This document shows positions 53,357 to 63,118 of a stretch of DNA of 64,000 nucleotides, piece after piece. The DNA comes from Aquiflexum sp041751335 (GTDB taxonomy: Bacteria; Bacteroidota; Bacteroidia; Cytophagales; Cyclobacteriaceae). The position numbers and the translations under genes are program-made. Position 1 is the stretch's first letter. Every line of letters starts with the position of its first letter. The stretch covers positions 8,281 to 72,280 of the forward strand of contig NZ_JBGSXS010000148.1 of NCBI RefSeq assembly GCF_041751335.1, in the 5' to 3' direction. Under the pieces are notes generated by a model. It had not been told where the DNA came from. It saw only the letters and a list, made by a program, of their open reading frames with translations, and made no database searches.

Positions 53357-53827
53357 TTATTTCAAATAAGCTGAAAGCATCCAAACAGTTTTTTCTTTGG
53401 CTGTGATATAATCACTCATCAAAGTTACCGTACCTTCATCACCCTGTTCACCAGCAACTTCCAATACCGAACGCTCCAATTTCAACAAGGTATTTAGATT
53501 GTCTCTGATAATTTCTACCATTTTTTTGGAATCCTGAATCTTCATGGCTTCTTTTATTTCAGAATTTTCGATGAATTCACTGAATGAAGAAAAAGGTCTT
53601 TCTCCAAGCGTAAGGATTCTTTCAGCAGTTTCATCTATTGCCAAAGTGGCAGCATTATATAGCTCCTCAAATTTGGCATGAAGCTCAAAAAAGTTGGGCC
53701 CAGTAACATTCCAATGAAAATTTCTCAGGTTTTGGTAATAAATCTCATAATTGGCCAATAAGCTGTTCAATTTTTTAACCAATACCTTACTTTCTTTTAT
53801 TTCTAATCCGATATCGTTTGTGCTCAT
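53357..53827 (-). CDS. Dps/ferritin-like DNA-binding or iron-storage protein
   Basis: 156 residues from ATG 53827 (MSTNDIGLEI); nine more upstream codons are open but improbable. Ferroxidase region LRNFHWNVTGPNFFELHAKF and EELYNAATLAIDETAERIL matches the dodecameric Dps fold, with the C-terminal SDYITAKEKTVWMLSAYL. It oxidises Fe2+ with peroxide and stores it. No lysine-rich DNA-binding tail is seen. A -7 box lies upstream at 53866-53873. Confidence 0.92.
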   Translation of the reverse strand: MSTNDIGLEIKESKVLVKKLNSLLANYEIYYQNLRNFHWNVTGPNFFELHAKFEELYNAATLAIDETAERILTLGERPFSSFSEFIENSEIKEAMKIQDSKKMVEIIRDNLNTLLKLERSVLEVAGEQGDEGTVTLMSDYITAKEKTVWMLSAYLK

Positions 53828-53865
53828 AATTTTTATATTTATGGTTTGTAACAATATACCATGTA

Positions 53866-53873
53866 CAAAAATA
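53866..53873 (-). promoter_or_regulatory. candidate dps promoter -7 box
   Basis: TATTTTTG on the minus strand matches TAnnTTTG, 38 bases before ATG 53827. No clear -33 TTTG was found. Confidence 0.45.
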
Positions 53874-53968
53874 AAGCCATCGGGTTGGAAAAAGTAATTT
53901 TGTCAGATTGATAATATCTATTGACAAATTGAGTTTTCTATTAAATAGCTTCATCCATTCACATCCCA

Positions 53969-55207
53969 ATGAAGAACAAACTTCAGGACATTGCCATCTT
54001 AGACTTCTACCAAAATAAGAACCGAATCAAATGGCTCATTTTTATCAGTTCAGTAATAATTAGTTTCGGATCAATATATTATACCAATCTTCTTGTAGAG
54101 GAACTGAAAGAGCGGGAAAGAAGGCAGATTCAATTATTTGCTATAGCCCTAGAATATGCTTCTGTCAATACAGATGCACTCAGCTTCATCAATGAAGAAA
54201 TCATCAAGCAAAACAGCTCGATTCCTGTAATTATTGTTGATTTGGATGGAAACCCAATTGAAAATAGGAATATAAAATTCAAGAAAAATGCCGACGCTGA
54301 TGAAATTGATAAAGTGATCGAAAAGGAACTTGAAATCATGAAGGCTGAATATGAACCCATCCTAATAGAGGATTCTTTTTTGGTTTATTATCGAAATTCT
54401 GAATTACTGACTTCTTTGAAATACTATCCCTATATACAATTGGCTGTAATCCTCGTCTTTGGAGCATTGGCTTATGCGGTTTTTAACCAATCCAAAATCG
54501 CAGAGCAAAACAGAGTTTGGGCCGGACTAACCAAGGAGACAGCCCATCAACTTGGTACTCCGATAGCATCTTTGATGGCGTGGATTGATTATCTCCGCAA
54601 TTCTCCCGTCTGGGAGGAAAATAAGGAAGTGATCAAAGAGATGGACAAAGATGTTGTCAAACTCCGAATGGTGACTGAGCGATTCAGTTCCATAGGCAGC
54701 ACCCCTTCCATTCAGCCTGAAAATGTCTTTTCTGTAGTGGATGAGGCAATCAACTACCTAAGACCACGGATTTCGACCAAAGTAGAAATGAAAGTAAGTG
54801 GATATGCAAATAACATTGATGCCATGCTGAACAAGCCCCTTTTTGAATGGGTGATAGAAAATCTCTGCAAAAATGCTGTTGACGCCATGAAGGGACAAGG
54901 AGAAATCTCCATTGATATCATCAAAGAAAGTGAGCGTTACGTATTTGTGGACATCACAGATACCGGAAAAGGAATGGAGAAAAATATGTATAAAAAGGTT
55001 TTTAATCCGGGATTTACAACGCGCCAAAGAGGCTGGGGTCTAGGCCTCACCTTGGCAAAGAGAATCATAGAAGGATATCATAATGGTAAAATTTTTGTGA
55101 AAAATTCTGAACCTGGCAAAGGCACAACTTTCAGAATTGTCCTCAATGGGACCAAAGAAGGGATTTCCGGATTCAAAAGGGAAGATTTTTTGAGTCAAAA
55201 AGCCTGA
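53969..55207 (+). CDS. membrane-bound sensor histidine kinase (orphan)
   Basis: 412 residues. Two membrane helices (about 20-41 and 152-172) bracket a periplasmic sensor of about 110 residues with PVIIVDLDGNPI. The phospho-acceptor H193 is in LTKETAHQLGTPIASL, a variant H-box common in Bacteroidota; the ATPase domain has N box ENLCKNAVDAM, G1 DTGKGM and G2 RGWGLGLTLAKRI. No response regulator lies nearby, so its partner is unlinked. A HAMP domain is not evident. Confidence 0.9.
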   Translation: MKNKLQDIAILDFYQNKNRIKWLIFISSVIISFGSIYYTNLLVEELKERERRQIQLFAIALEYASVNTDALSFINEEIIKQNSSIPVIIVDLDGNPIENRNIKFKKNADADEIDKVIEKELEIMKAEYEPILIEDSFLVYYRNSELLTSLKYYPYIQLAVILVFGALAYAVFNQSKIAEQNRVWAGLTKETAHQLGTPIASLMAWIDYLRNSPVWEENKEVIKEMDKDVVKLRMVTERFSSIGSTPSIQPENVFSVVDEAINYLRPRISTKVEMKVSGYANNIDAMLNKPLFEWVIENLCKNAVDAMKGQGEISIDIIKESERYVFVDITDTGKGMEKNMYKKVFNPGFTTRQRGWGLGLTLAKRIIEGYHNGKIFVKNSEPGKGTTFRIVLNGTKEGISGFKREDFLSQKA

Positions 55208-55287
55208 TCAAAAGTAGATGAGCTTACCCTTCAACTTTTGCGATCGGATTAAAGTTTAAGAACCTTCCAACCTATAAATTAAAACCT

Positions 55288-55295
55288 TACCTTTG
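55288..55295 (+). promoter_or_regulatory. candidate prfC promoter -7 box
   Basis: TACCTTTG, an exact TAnnTTTG match, lies 31 bases before ATG 55327. A -33 TTTG at the expected spacing is missing. Confidence 0.5.
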
Positions 55296-55326
55296 CAGGC
55301 TGAAAATTACAGAATCAGTAAATTGC

Positions 55327-56907
55327 ATGAGCCTGAATAAAGAAATACAAAAGAGAAGAACTTTTGCCATCATCGCCCACCCCGATGCGGGAAAGACTAC
55401 ACTGACCGAAAAATTATTACTTTTTGGTGGTGCAATTCAGACCGCCGGGGCAGTCAAGTCCAATAAAATAGATACTGCCACCAAATCCGACTGGATGGAA
55501 ATAGAAAAACAAAGAGGTATCTCTGTGGCTACTTCCGTAATGGGATTTGAATACAAAGGAATAAAAATCAATTTGTTGGATACACCTGGGCACCAAGACT
55601 TTGCAGAGGATACATACAGAACGCTTACAGCAGTGGATTCAGTCATTATGGTCATAGACTGTGTGAAAGGTGTTGAAATCCAGACCGAAAAACTCATGGA
55701 AGTCTGTAGGATGAGAAATACACCTGTCATTTGTTTTATCAATAAACTTGATCGGGAAGGTAGAGATCCTTATGAGTTATTGGATGAGGTGGAAGAAAAA
55801 TTGAATATACAAGTAAGACCCTTATCGTGGCCGATCGGAATGGGAAAAGGCTTCAAAGGTGTGTATAATCTCTTTGACAAAAAACTGAACCTTTTTAGTC
55901 CTAGCCAGAGAAAATTAAGTGATGCAAGAGTGTCCTTTGACAACCTTGATGACGAAAAATTAGATAAACTGATCGGTACAAATAACGCCAATCAGCTTAG
56001 AGAAGATGTGGAATTAATTGAAGGAGTTTATCCGGATTTTGATCCAAAAGAATATTTAGAAGGGAAGATTGCTCCGGTATTTTTTGGCTCAGCAGTGAAT
56101 AATTTCGGGGTAAATGAAATGCTGGATACTTTTATCCAAATTGCACCTACACCCAAAAGTAGATATACCGAAGAAAGAGAAGTATTACCGGATGAACCAA
56201 AATTCTCAGGGTTTGTATTCAAAATCCATGCAAACATGGACCCCAACCATAGAAACAGAATCGCCTTCTTGAGAATCTGTTCTGGAAAATTTGAAAGGAA
56301 CAAACCATACAACCATGTCCGAGGACCTAAACCATTAAGGTTTTCCAATGTGACACAATTTATGGCCCAGGACAGGGAAATTGTGGATGAAGCTTTCCCG
56401 GGGGATATTGTAGGCCTTTTTGATACAGGAAACCTGAAAATTGGAGATACCCTTACAGAAGGTGAAAACATGACTTTCAAAGGAATCCCGAGTTTTTCTC
56501 CAGAGATTTTCAAAGAAGTCATCAACAAAGACGCCATGAAAACAAAGCAATTGGAGAAAGGTCTGAAACAGTTGATGGAAGAAGGAGTTGCACAGTATTT
56601 CACCTATGAAATGGGAAATAGAAAAGTTGTAGGTACGGTTGGGCAATTGCAGTTTGAGGTCATTCAATTCAGGTTGAAAAATGAATACAATGCTTCTGTG
56701 GAATTTGCCCCAATGAACCTATATAAGGCCTGCTGGATCAGCAGCAAGGACAAAAAGCAGTTGGATGAATTTGTGAGGTCAAAAAACAGACATATTGCCT
56801 ATGATAAAGATGGGAAACTGGTCTTTATGGCAGAATCCAAATCCTGGCTTCAAATGGTCCAAGAAAACTACCCTGAAATTGAGTTCCATTTCACTTCGGA
56901 ATTTTGA
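55327..56907 (+). CDS. prfC: peptide chain release factor 3
   Basis: 526 residues. G1 AHPDAGKTT (residues 17-25), switch I RGISVATSV, G3 DTPGHQDFAEDTYRTL, G4 NKLDREGRD. The DTYRTL context separates RF3 from EF-G. The C-terminal RF3 domain (GTVGQLQFEVIQFRLKNEY) is complete. It recycles RF1/RF2 from terminated ribosomes. Confidence 0.96.
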   Translation: MSLNKEIQKRRTFAIIAHPDAGKTTLTEKLLLFGGAIQTAGAVKSNKIDTATKSDWMEIEKQRGISVATSVMGFEYKGIKINLLDTPGHQDFAEDTYRTLTAVDSVIMVIDCVKGVEIQTEKLMEVCRMRNTPVICFINKLDREGRDPYELLDEVEEKLNIQVRPLSWPIGMGKGFKGVYNLFDKKLNLFSPSQRKLSDARVSFDNLDDEKLDKLIGTNNANQLREDVELIEGVYPDFDPKEYLEGKIAPVFFGSAVNNFGVNEMLDTFIQIAPTPKSRYTEEREVLPDEPKFSGFVFKIHANMDPNHRNRIAFLRICSGKFERNKPYNHVRGPKPLRFSNVTQFMAQDREIVDEAFPGDIVGLFDTGNLKIGDTLTEGENMTFKGIPSFSPEIFKEVINKDAMKTKQLEKGLKQLMEEGVAQYFTYEMGNRKVVGTVGQLQFEVIQFRLKNEYNASVEFAPMNLYKACWISSKDKKQLDEFVRSKNRHIAYDKDGKLVFMAESKSWLQMVQENYPEIEFHFTSEF

Positions 56908-56933
56908 CCTGTGCAATTTTCTGATTTATCCAA

Positions 56934-57851
56934 TCAATCATTTTCTTCATGCAAAGTGACTGAATAGCGCACTGCTATTGGTTTAGGCTGAATTTTGTGC
57001 CCACGTTGAATGGCGTAGGCTTTTGTGATTTCACCGCAGAGAAATAGGATCAATGAACTGTAGAAAATCCAAAGCAAGAGAACAACCAAAGAACCGGCTG
57101 CAGAATAATAATTGTTGAGGTCAATGTTGGAAATAATAAGCTTAATAAGTCTAGTTCCAATCAAAAACAGAAATGTCGTAATGATGCCTCCTGCAAATGC
57201 ATCTTTCCACTGGATAATGGCGTCAGGTAATGTTTTGTGGACTATGGTAAAGAAAAGCATCACCACTGAAAAATTGAAAATCAAATTTGTAAAGCCAATC
57301 AATATGGATTCAATACTCTCCGGCAGTATCCCTTTGGCAACATTAGCAACGTAGGTTTGAAGTATATCGACAAATAATGTCAACACCAGTAAAAACCCCA
57401 AGCCGAATACAAATAATAAGGGTATGAACCGGTATTTTGCAACTTGCCAAAAACTGATCCCTTTCTTGAGTTTTACTTTCCATATAGAGTTAAGCGCTTT
57501 TTGAAGAATACCGAAAATCATCGAGGCGCTTTTAAAAATGACCAAAACAGCAATAATGATAAAAAGAACTGAGTCGGGTAGGTTCATTACCTTATTCAAT
57601 ACTTCATTCACCTGTTCAGCCGTTTCTGGATCAACGTTAAGTTCTATTTGGCTAATGATTTCACTTTTGATTTCTGATCTTTCAAAAAAGACAGTTCCAA
57701 TAGAAACAATGATGACCAAGATGGCCGGTAACGAAAATAAGGTGAAAAATGCAATTGCCGCGCTGTAAACTATCGGTTGGTCCTGCCTTACGTATTCAAA
57801 TGTCTTCTTGAGAATTTCTATGGTATCACTAAATGTCTTTTTCGGATTCAT
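56934..57851 (-). CDS. YihY/BrkB-family membrane protein
   Basis: 305 residues, six membrane helices. Family pattern: DQPIVYSAAIAFFTLFSLPAIL near the start, WKVKKG-type loop (SIWKVKLKKGISFWQV), the LPDAIIQWKDAFAGGIITT segment and YYSAAGSLVVLLLWIFYSS. Misnamed as RNase BN in older work; the function remains unknown. Convergent with prfC across 26 bases. Confidence 0.9.
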   Translation of the reverse strand: MNPKKTFSDTIEILKKTFEYVRQDQPIVYSAAIAFFTLFSLPAILVIIVSIGTVFFERSEIKSEIISQIELNVDPETAEQVNEVLNKVMNLPDSVLFIIIAVLVIFKSASMIFGILQKALNSIWKVKLKKGISFWQVAKYRFIPLLFVFGLGFLLVLTLFVDILQTYVANVAKGILPESIESILIGFTNLIFNFSVVMLFFTIVHKTLPDAIIQWKDAFAGGIITTFLFLIGTRLIKLIISNIDLNNYYSAAGSLVVLLLWIFYSSLILFLCGEITKAYAIQRGHKIQPKPIAVRYSVTLHEEND

Positions 57852-57969
57852 CTATTAAGTCTATTAAGACAGTTATTACATTTCAAGTGACTTAGCTGTC
57901 AAAATTTACAACTTGAGCTTAATTTAACATAAAATTCAAAAAAGACCCCGATGTCTGTAATTAATAAAA

Positions 57970-57977
57970 TATCTTTG
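57970..57977 (+). promoter_or_regulatory. candidate promoter -7 box of the rluA-like gene
   Basis: TATCTTTG followed by TAG, the same -7 word as before truA, lies 22 bases before ATG 58000. Confidence 0.55.
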
Positions 57978-57999
57978 TAGAAAAATCCACGAACTTGAA

Positions 58000-58734
58000 A
58001 TGAGAAAAAAACCATTTTCCGTAGTCTATGAGGACAATCACCTCTTGATAGTTAATAAAGCTGCGGGAATTTTAGTCCAAGGAGACAAAACCAAAGACAA
58101 AACCCTCACAGACTATTGTAGGGATTATATCAAAAAAAAATACAACAAGCCAGGCGATGTATTTCTTCATCCTGTCCACAGACTTGACAGACCTGTTAGC
58201 GGACTTGTTGTATTTGCGAGGACTTCTAAAGGCCTTGAAAGGATGATGGAGCTTTTCCGCAAACGAGAAATTCACAAAGTCTATTGGGCAGTTGTCAAAA
58301 GCAAACCTAAGGAAGAGATTGGCAAATTGACACATTACCTTATCAAAGATGAACAACGCAACGTGGTGACTGCTTATGAAAAAGAGGTAGAAGGTTCCCA
58401 GAAAGCCGAATTGAATTATAAAAGAATGGGCAAACTCAATGACCATTGGCTAGTAGAGGTAAGACCAGTATCAGGCCGTCCGCACCAAATCAGGGTTCAA
58501 TTGGCCAGCATGGGATGTCCTATCCGTGGTGATTTGAAATATGGTTTTTCCAAAGCCAATCCGGATGCCAGCATCAATTTGCACGCTTTCCACCTAGTAT
58601 TTGTCCATCCTATTAAAAAGGAAAAACTTTACCTTAGAGCCGCATTACCGGAAGAACCATTTTGGGAGCAGTATCTGGAATTTGAGCCTCATAAGGGAAA
58701 AGATCAACATATAGACAATACTTATAGTGGCTAA
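58000..58734 (+). CDS. RluA-family RNA pseudouridine synthase
   Basis: 244 residues. Catalytic D63 in HPVHRLDRPVSGLVVFA; flanking motifs VVYEDNHLLIVNKAAGILV and VSGRPHQIRVQLASMGCPI complete the fold. No S4 domain is present. The position modified (23S rRNA or tRNA) cannot be told from sequence. Confidence 0.92.
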   Translation: MRKKPFSVVYEDNHLLIVNKAAGILVQGDKTKDKTLTDYCRDYIKKKYNKPGDVFLHPVHRLDRPVSGLVVFARTSKGLERMMELFRKREIHKVYWAVVKSKPKEEIGKLTHYLIKDEQRNVVTAYEKEVEGSQKAELNYKRMGKLNDHWLVEVRPVSGRPHQIRVQLASMGCPIRGDLKYGFSKANPDASINLHAFHLVFVHPIKKEKLYLRAALPEEPFWEQYLEFEPHKGKDQHIDNTYSG

Positions 58735-58771
58735 CTGTTGAAATAAAGCCATATTTTATATAATTTAGGAT

Positions 58772-59341
58772 ATGGTAACAATGAAGATGATATTGAAAGG
58801 TATTATGGTTTTATTTTTTTCTGTTTCGATATGCTTGGCTCAAACTAACTCTAAACAACAATCAGATTTTCCTTTTGAAACAGGAAAAGCTCTGAGAAAT
58901 CAAGGCCCTGCTATTGGAAACGAATTCCCATTAGTAGATTACCTTTCTCTGGATTGGCAATTGATACCGGTTGAAACACTTAAGGACAAAACCCTTGTCA
59001 TCAATATCTGGTATGTAGGATGCAAAGGCTGTAAACAAGAAGAACCTTTTTTGTCCAAATTGACAGAATTGTTTAAGAAAAATGATGAAATTTTATTTTT
59101 AAGTTATTCTATGAGTCATGAGGACAAAACCAGAAAACACTTTGATAAAACTGGGGATTTTGGTTATAAAACCATGCTCATGAATAGAAATGAAGTAGAA
59201 AACAAATTCAATGTGGTCTCCTCCCCTACACATTTTATAATTAAAAATGGAATTCTTTTGGAAAAATTCACCCACCCCATTGCCTACGAATCCATATTTA
59301 ATTGGTATCAAAATAGAATACTTGAAATCAGTAAGTTGTAA
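58772..59341 (+). CDS. thioredoxin-like (TlpA-type) exported protein
   Basis: 189 residues. Signal peptide (ends CLAQ, near residue 24); in-frame ATGs at 58781 and 58787 are alternatives. The active site is C84-KG-C87 in WYVGCKGCKQEEP, with the cis-proline in SSPTHFII. It should act as a periplasmic or membrane-near thiol oxidoreductase. The CKGC motif, with Lys-Gly between the cysteines, is unusual beside CGPC or CPPC. No cytochrome maturation genes are adjacent. Confidence 0.85.
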   Translation: MVTMKMILKGIMVLFFSVSICLAQTNSKQQSDFPFETGKALRNQGPAIGNEFPLVDYLSLDWQLIPVETLKDKTLVINIWYVGCKGCKQEEPFLSKLTELFKKNDEILFLSYSMSHEDKTRKHFDKTGDFGYKTMLMNRNEVENKFNVVSSPTHFIIKNGILLEKFTHPIAYESIFNWYQNRILEISKL

Positions 59342-59462
59342 AGTCTTCTGGCCAATTTATTTTTAATTTCTTCTATCCAATATACTTTTTTGATACTTTA
59401 GATTCCGAAACCATTTCTGATTTTAATCAGTCAATAATAACTACTTCATTTAATACCAAAAC

Positions 59463-59963
59463 ATGAAAAGATACTTGATCATTATTCTTTTAATAATCAC
59501 TGTGCTTTCCTGTAGTCCCAACCAAGAGCCGAAAACAATCTACATCGTCAGGCATGCAGAAAAAATATTGGTAGGAGATGATCCTCAATTGAATGTGGCA
59601 GGGACCGTCAGATCAAAAAAGCTGGCGCAGATACTTGAAGAAAAGGACATCCAGCATATTTACAGCACCAATACTATCAGAACAAAAGCTACAGTTCAGC
59701 CTTTGGCCGATAAACTTGGCATATTAATAGAAACCTATGACGTCAAAAATCATGATAACCTTGAAAAAGATTTGAGAACTAGGAAAGGGGATGCAGTTGT
59801 TGTAGGACATGGTAATTCCATTCACCATGTGGTTAATTATTTTGTGGGGTCAGGTGAAAAGTACCCCGAACTTGAAGACATTGCATATAACTATATTTTT
59901 GTGGTGACCTTATTCGAAAATGGAAGTTCTTCAGCCGAAAGGAAGTTGTATAAAGACTTTTAA
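59463..59963 (+). CDS. histidine phosphatase-family lipoprotein
   Basis: 166 residues. Lipoprotein signal with C17 (ITVLSC). The phosphohistidine motif is VRHAEK (H31) and the second histidine is in VVGHGNSIHH; STNTIRTKAT provides the arginine loop. It belongs to the phosphoglycerate-mutase-like branch, probably with a phosphatase role in the envelope. Substrate unknown. An 83-base gap separates it from the glp operon. Confidence 0.88.
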   Translation: MKRYLIIILLIITVLSCSPNQEPKTIYIVRHAEKILVGDDPQLNVAGTVRSKKLAQILEEKDIQHIYSTNTIRTKATVQPLADKLGILIETYDVKNHDNLEKDLRTRKGDAVVVGHGNSIHHVVNYFVGSGEKYPELEDIAYNYIFVVTLFENGSSSAERKLYKDF

Positions 59964-60046
59964 AAATTGGAAGATTTCATATTTCCTAATGTTTCAATTT
60001 TTTTTCGGGGATTTTTTGATATCTTGAAAAGAAAAAATTTTTCGTT

Positions 60047-61615
60047 ATGAATAGGTCATTAAGCCTTAAGAGGCTGAAAGAAAGTCAAGATAAAATTTGG
60101 GATATTGCTGTAATCGGAGGAGGTGCTTCAGGCTTTGGAGTGGCTTTAGATGCATTATCCCGGGGACTCTCAGTAGTTTTATTGGACAAGTCAGATTTTG
60201 CAAAAGGTACATCTAGCAGGAGTACAAAATTGCTGCATGGAGGTGTCCGTTACCTTGCGCAAGGAGATGTAGGGCTAGTATTGGAAGCTCTTAAAGAAAG
60301 AGGAAGGCTTCTTGCCAATGCGCCACACCTTACTTATAACCAACCTTTCATCATACCAATTTATACTTGGTTTGATAAACTACAATACAGTGTAGGGCTC
60401 AAGATTTATGATTGGATGGCAGGTAAATGGAGATTAGGTAAATCCAAGTTTATCAATAAAAAAGAAACTATTAACAGACTTCCCCAAATCAAACAATCTG
60501 GATTAAAAGGAGGCGTGGTGTATCATGATGGCCAGTTTGACGATGCTAGAATGATCATAGCTATTGCCCAGACCTGTGATGAATTGGGCGGCTGCGTGCT
60601 CAATTATGCCAAAGTATCCGAGCTGACCAAAGACGAAAATGGAAAAGTCAATGGTTTGATGTTTGTTGATCAAATCGGTGATAATCATATCAAAATCAAA
60701 GCAAAAATGGTTGTCAATGCGACTGGTGTTTTTGCTGACAAAATCCTGCAAATGGATCAACCAGGTGTTCGGAAGAGCATTCAACCAAGTCAAGGAATTC
60801 ATCTTGTTTTCGACCAATCATTTCTGGGAGGCAATGATGCATTGATGATACCTAAAACCTCAGATGGAAGGGTGCTTTTTGCTGTTCCATGGCATGGAAA
60901 ATTAGTCGTTGGAACAACAGATACCCTAGTGGACAAAGCCAAACTCGAACCAGAGGCATTAGAAAAAGAGATAAATTTTGTATTGGAAACTGCTCAGGCA
61001 TACCTGACCAAAAAACCATTGCGATCTGATGTGTTATCTGTATTTGCAGGATTGAGGCCCTTGGCTGCCCCTAAAGAAAAAGGTGCCAAAACCAAAGAGA
61101 TTTCCAGAAGCCATAAAGTAATTGTCTCAGATTCAAAACTGGTCACCATAACTGGAGGAAAATGGACCACTTTCAGAAAAATGGGAGAGGATACTGTGGA
61201 CTATTTTTCCGAAGTCACCGGAGAATCCATGAAAGCCAGCAAGTCAGCAAACCAGAAACTTCATGGATATACAAAAAATCCCGAGGAAGGGCACATGTCT
61301 GTATATGGATCCGATGCATCCCAGATCAAATCCATGATCAAAGACCATCCTAAATGGGCAGAAAAACTACATTCAAATCACCCCTTTACAGTGGCAGAAC
61401 TGATATGGATGTTGAGAAACGAAATGGCTGTGAAGCTTGAAGACATCATGTCACGAAGATTCAGAATTATGCTCTTGGATGCCAAAGCTGCCAAAGAGAT
61501 GGGGCCAAAAGCAGCAAAAATTATGGCCGAAGAAATGGGTCAGGACGATGCCTGGATAGCAGATGAATTGGAAGAATTTGAAAAAACTGTTAATAAATAT
61601 ATTATAACCCAATAA
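60047..61615 (+). CDS. glpD: FAD-dependent glycerol-3-phosphate dehydrogenase
   Basis: 522 residues. FAD-binding VIGGGASGFGVALDALSRG near 22-40, TSSRSTKLLHGGVRYLAQG, and the C-terminal lobe (residues about 390-520). It oxidises glycerol-3-phosphate to DHAP and reduces quinone at the membrane. It is the first gene of the glpD-K-F operon; glpK begins two bases after its stop. Confidence 0.95.
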   Translation: MNRSLSLKRLKESQDKIWDIAVIGGGASGFGVALDALSRGLSVVLLDKSDFAKGTSSRSTKLLHGGVRYLAQGDVGLVLEALKERGRLLANAPHLTYNQPFIIPIYTWFDKLQYSVGLKIYDWMAGKWRLGKSKFINKKETINRLPQIKQSGLKGGVVYHDGQFDDARMIIAIAQTCDELGGCVLNYAKVSELTKDENGKVNGLMFVDQIGDNHIKIKAKMVVNATGVFADKILQMDQPGVRKSIQPSQGIHLVFDQSFLGGNDALMIPKTSDGRVLFAVPWHGKLVVGTTDTLVDKAKLEPEALEKEINFVLETAQAYLTKKPLRSDVLSVFAGLRPLAAPKEKGAKTKEISRSHKVIVSDSKLVTITGGKWTTFRKMGEDTVDYFSEVTGESMKASKSANQKLHGYTKNPEEGHMSVYGSDASQIKSMIKDHPKWAEKLHSNHPFTVAELIWMLRNEMAVKLEDIMSRRFRIMLLDAKAAKEMGPKAAKIMAEEMGQDDAWIADELEEFEKTVNKYIITQ

Positions 61616-61617
61616 CC

Positions 61618-63117
61618 ATGAGCCAAAAAGAACAATACATCATGGCGCTGGATCAAGGTACAACCAGCTCTAGATCTATTATTTTTAACAAGAAGGGTCA
61701 GATAGTTTCTGTAGCTCAGAAAGATTTCAAGCAACACTTTCCCAAATCAGGTTGGGTAGAACATGACCCGCAAGAAATCTGGACAAGTCAATCTGCTGTA
61801 TTGATCGAATCTCTGGCAAAAGAGGATATTAAAGCCAGTGAAATCGAAGGAATTGGCATTACCAATCAAAGGGAAACGACAATCCTTTGGGATAGAAAAA
61901 ATGGGAAACCAATATACAACGCCATTGTTTGGCAGGATAGAAGAACATCGGCTTATTGTGACCAATTAAAAGCAGAGGGGAAAGCAGAAATGATCGCCTC
62001 AAAAACGGGTTTGATTTTAGATGCCTATTTTTCAGCAACTAAAATTAAATGGATACTGGATAATGTGGAAGGCGCAAGAGATAAGGCTGCTAAAGGAGAA
62101 TTGGCTTTTGGAACAGTGGATACTTGGCTGGTATGGAAACTTACAGATGGGAAACATCACCTCACAGACATCACCAACGCCAGCCGGACAATGGTTTTTA
62201 ATATCCATAATAGGAAATGGGACAAAGAATTGTTGGAATTATTTGAGATTCCAGAATCTATCCTCCCTGAGGTCAAATCAAGCTCAGAAGTGTATGGAGA
62301 AACTTCAGGAGACATTTTATCCGACAAAATTCCAATAGCCGGAATTGCGGGAGATCAGCAGGCAGCATTGTTCGGACAGCTTTGTACACAATCAGGGATG
62401 GCAAAAACGACGTATGGTACAGGTTGCTTTTTGGTAATGAACACAGGTGAGAGACCTGTAAAATCCAACAATAGATTACTTACAACCATAGCCTGGGAGG
62501 TAAATGGGAAGGTAAATTATGCATTGGAAGGTTCGGTGTTTATTGGAGGGGCTGCCATCCAGTGGTTGAGAGATGGCATAGAATTTTTTGGACACGCCAA
62601 AGAAAGTGAAAAATTGGCTGAAAGCCTGGAAGACAATGATGGAGTATATTTTGTACCTGCTTTGTCAGGACTTGGTGCGCCTCATTGGGATCAGGATGCC
62701 AGAGGAGCATTTTTTGGTATTACGCGAGGAACGACAATCGCACATATGACCAGAGCCGCATTGGAAGCCATCGCCTATCAGGTCTATGATGTACTCAAAG
62801 CCATGGAGAAAGATAGTGGTGAACTTACTGTGGAACTCCGGGTAGATGGTGGTGCCACAGCGAATAATTTTCTGATGCAATTCCAATCAGATATTTTGGA
62901 TTGTAAAATTACCAGACCAAAAATCATCGAAACAACAGCTATTGGCGCAGCATTTTTGGCCGGGTTGGCAGTTGGATTCTGGAAGGATGAAGAGGAACTC
63001 AAATCCCTATGGGAGGCCGACAAAAGTTTCGAACCAAAGATGGACAAAGAAAAAATAGAAAAATATTTACATTTTTGGCACAAGGCAGTAGAAAGGTCTA
63101 AAAACTGGGTAGAATAA
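61618..63117 (+). CDS. glpK: glycerol kinase
   Basis: 499 residues. ATP and glycerol-binding motifs: ALDQGTTSSRSIIF, QDRRTSAYCDQL, IAGDQQAALFGQ, the phosphate-2 loop TYGTGCFLVMNTG and DGGATANNFLMQFQSDIL. It phosphorylates glycerol to glycerol-3-phosphate for GlpD. The next gene starts one base after its stop. Confidence 0.97.
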   Translation: MSQKEQYIMALDQGTTSSRSIIFNKKGQIVSVAQKDFKQHFPKSGWVEHDPQEIWTSQSAVLIESLAKEDIKASEIEGIGITNQRETTILWDRKNGKPIYNAIVWQDRRTSAYCDQLKAEGKAEMIASKTGLILDAYFSATKIKWILDNVEGARDKAAKGELAFGTVDTWLVWKLTDGKHHLTDITNASRTMVFNIHNRKWDKELLELFEIPESILPEVKSSSEVYGETSGDILSDKIPIAGIAGDQQAALFGQLCTQSGMAKTTYGTGCFLVMNTGERPVKSNNRLLTTIAWEVNGKVNYALEGSVFIGGAAIQWLRDGIEFFGHAKESEKLAESLEDNDGVYFVPALSGLGAPHWDQDARGAFFGITRGTTIAHMTRAALEAIAYQVYDVLKAMEKDSGELTVELRVDGGATANNFLMQFQSDILDCKITRPKIIETTAIGAAFLAGLAVGFWKDEEELKSLWEADKSFEPKMDKEKIEKYLHFWHKAVERSKNWVE

Positions 63118-63118
63118 T

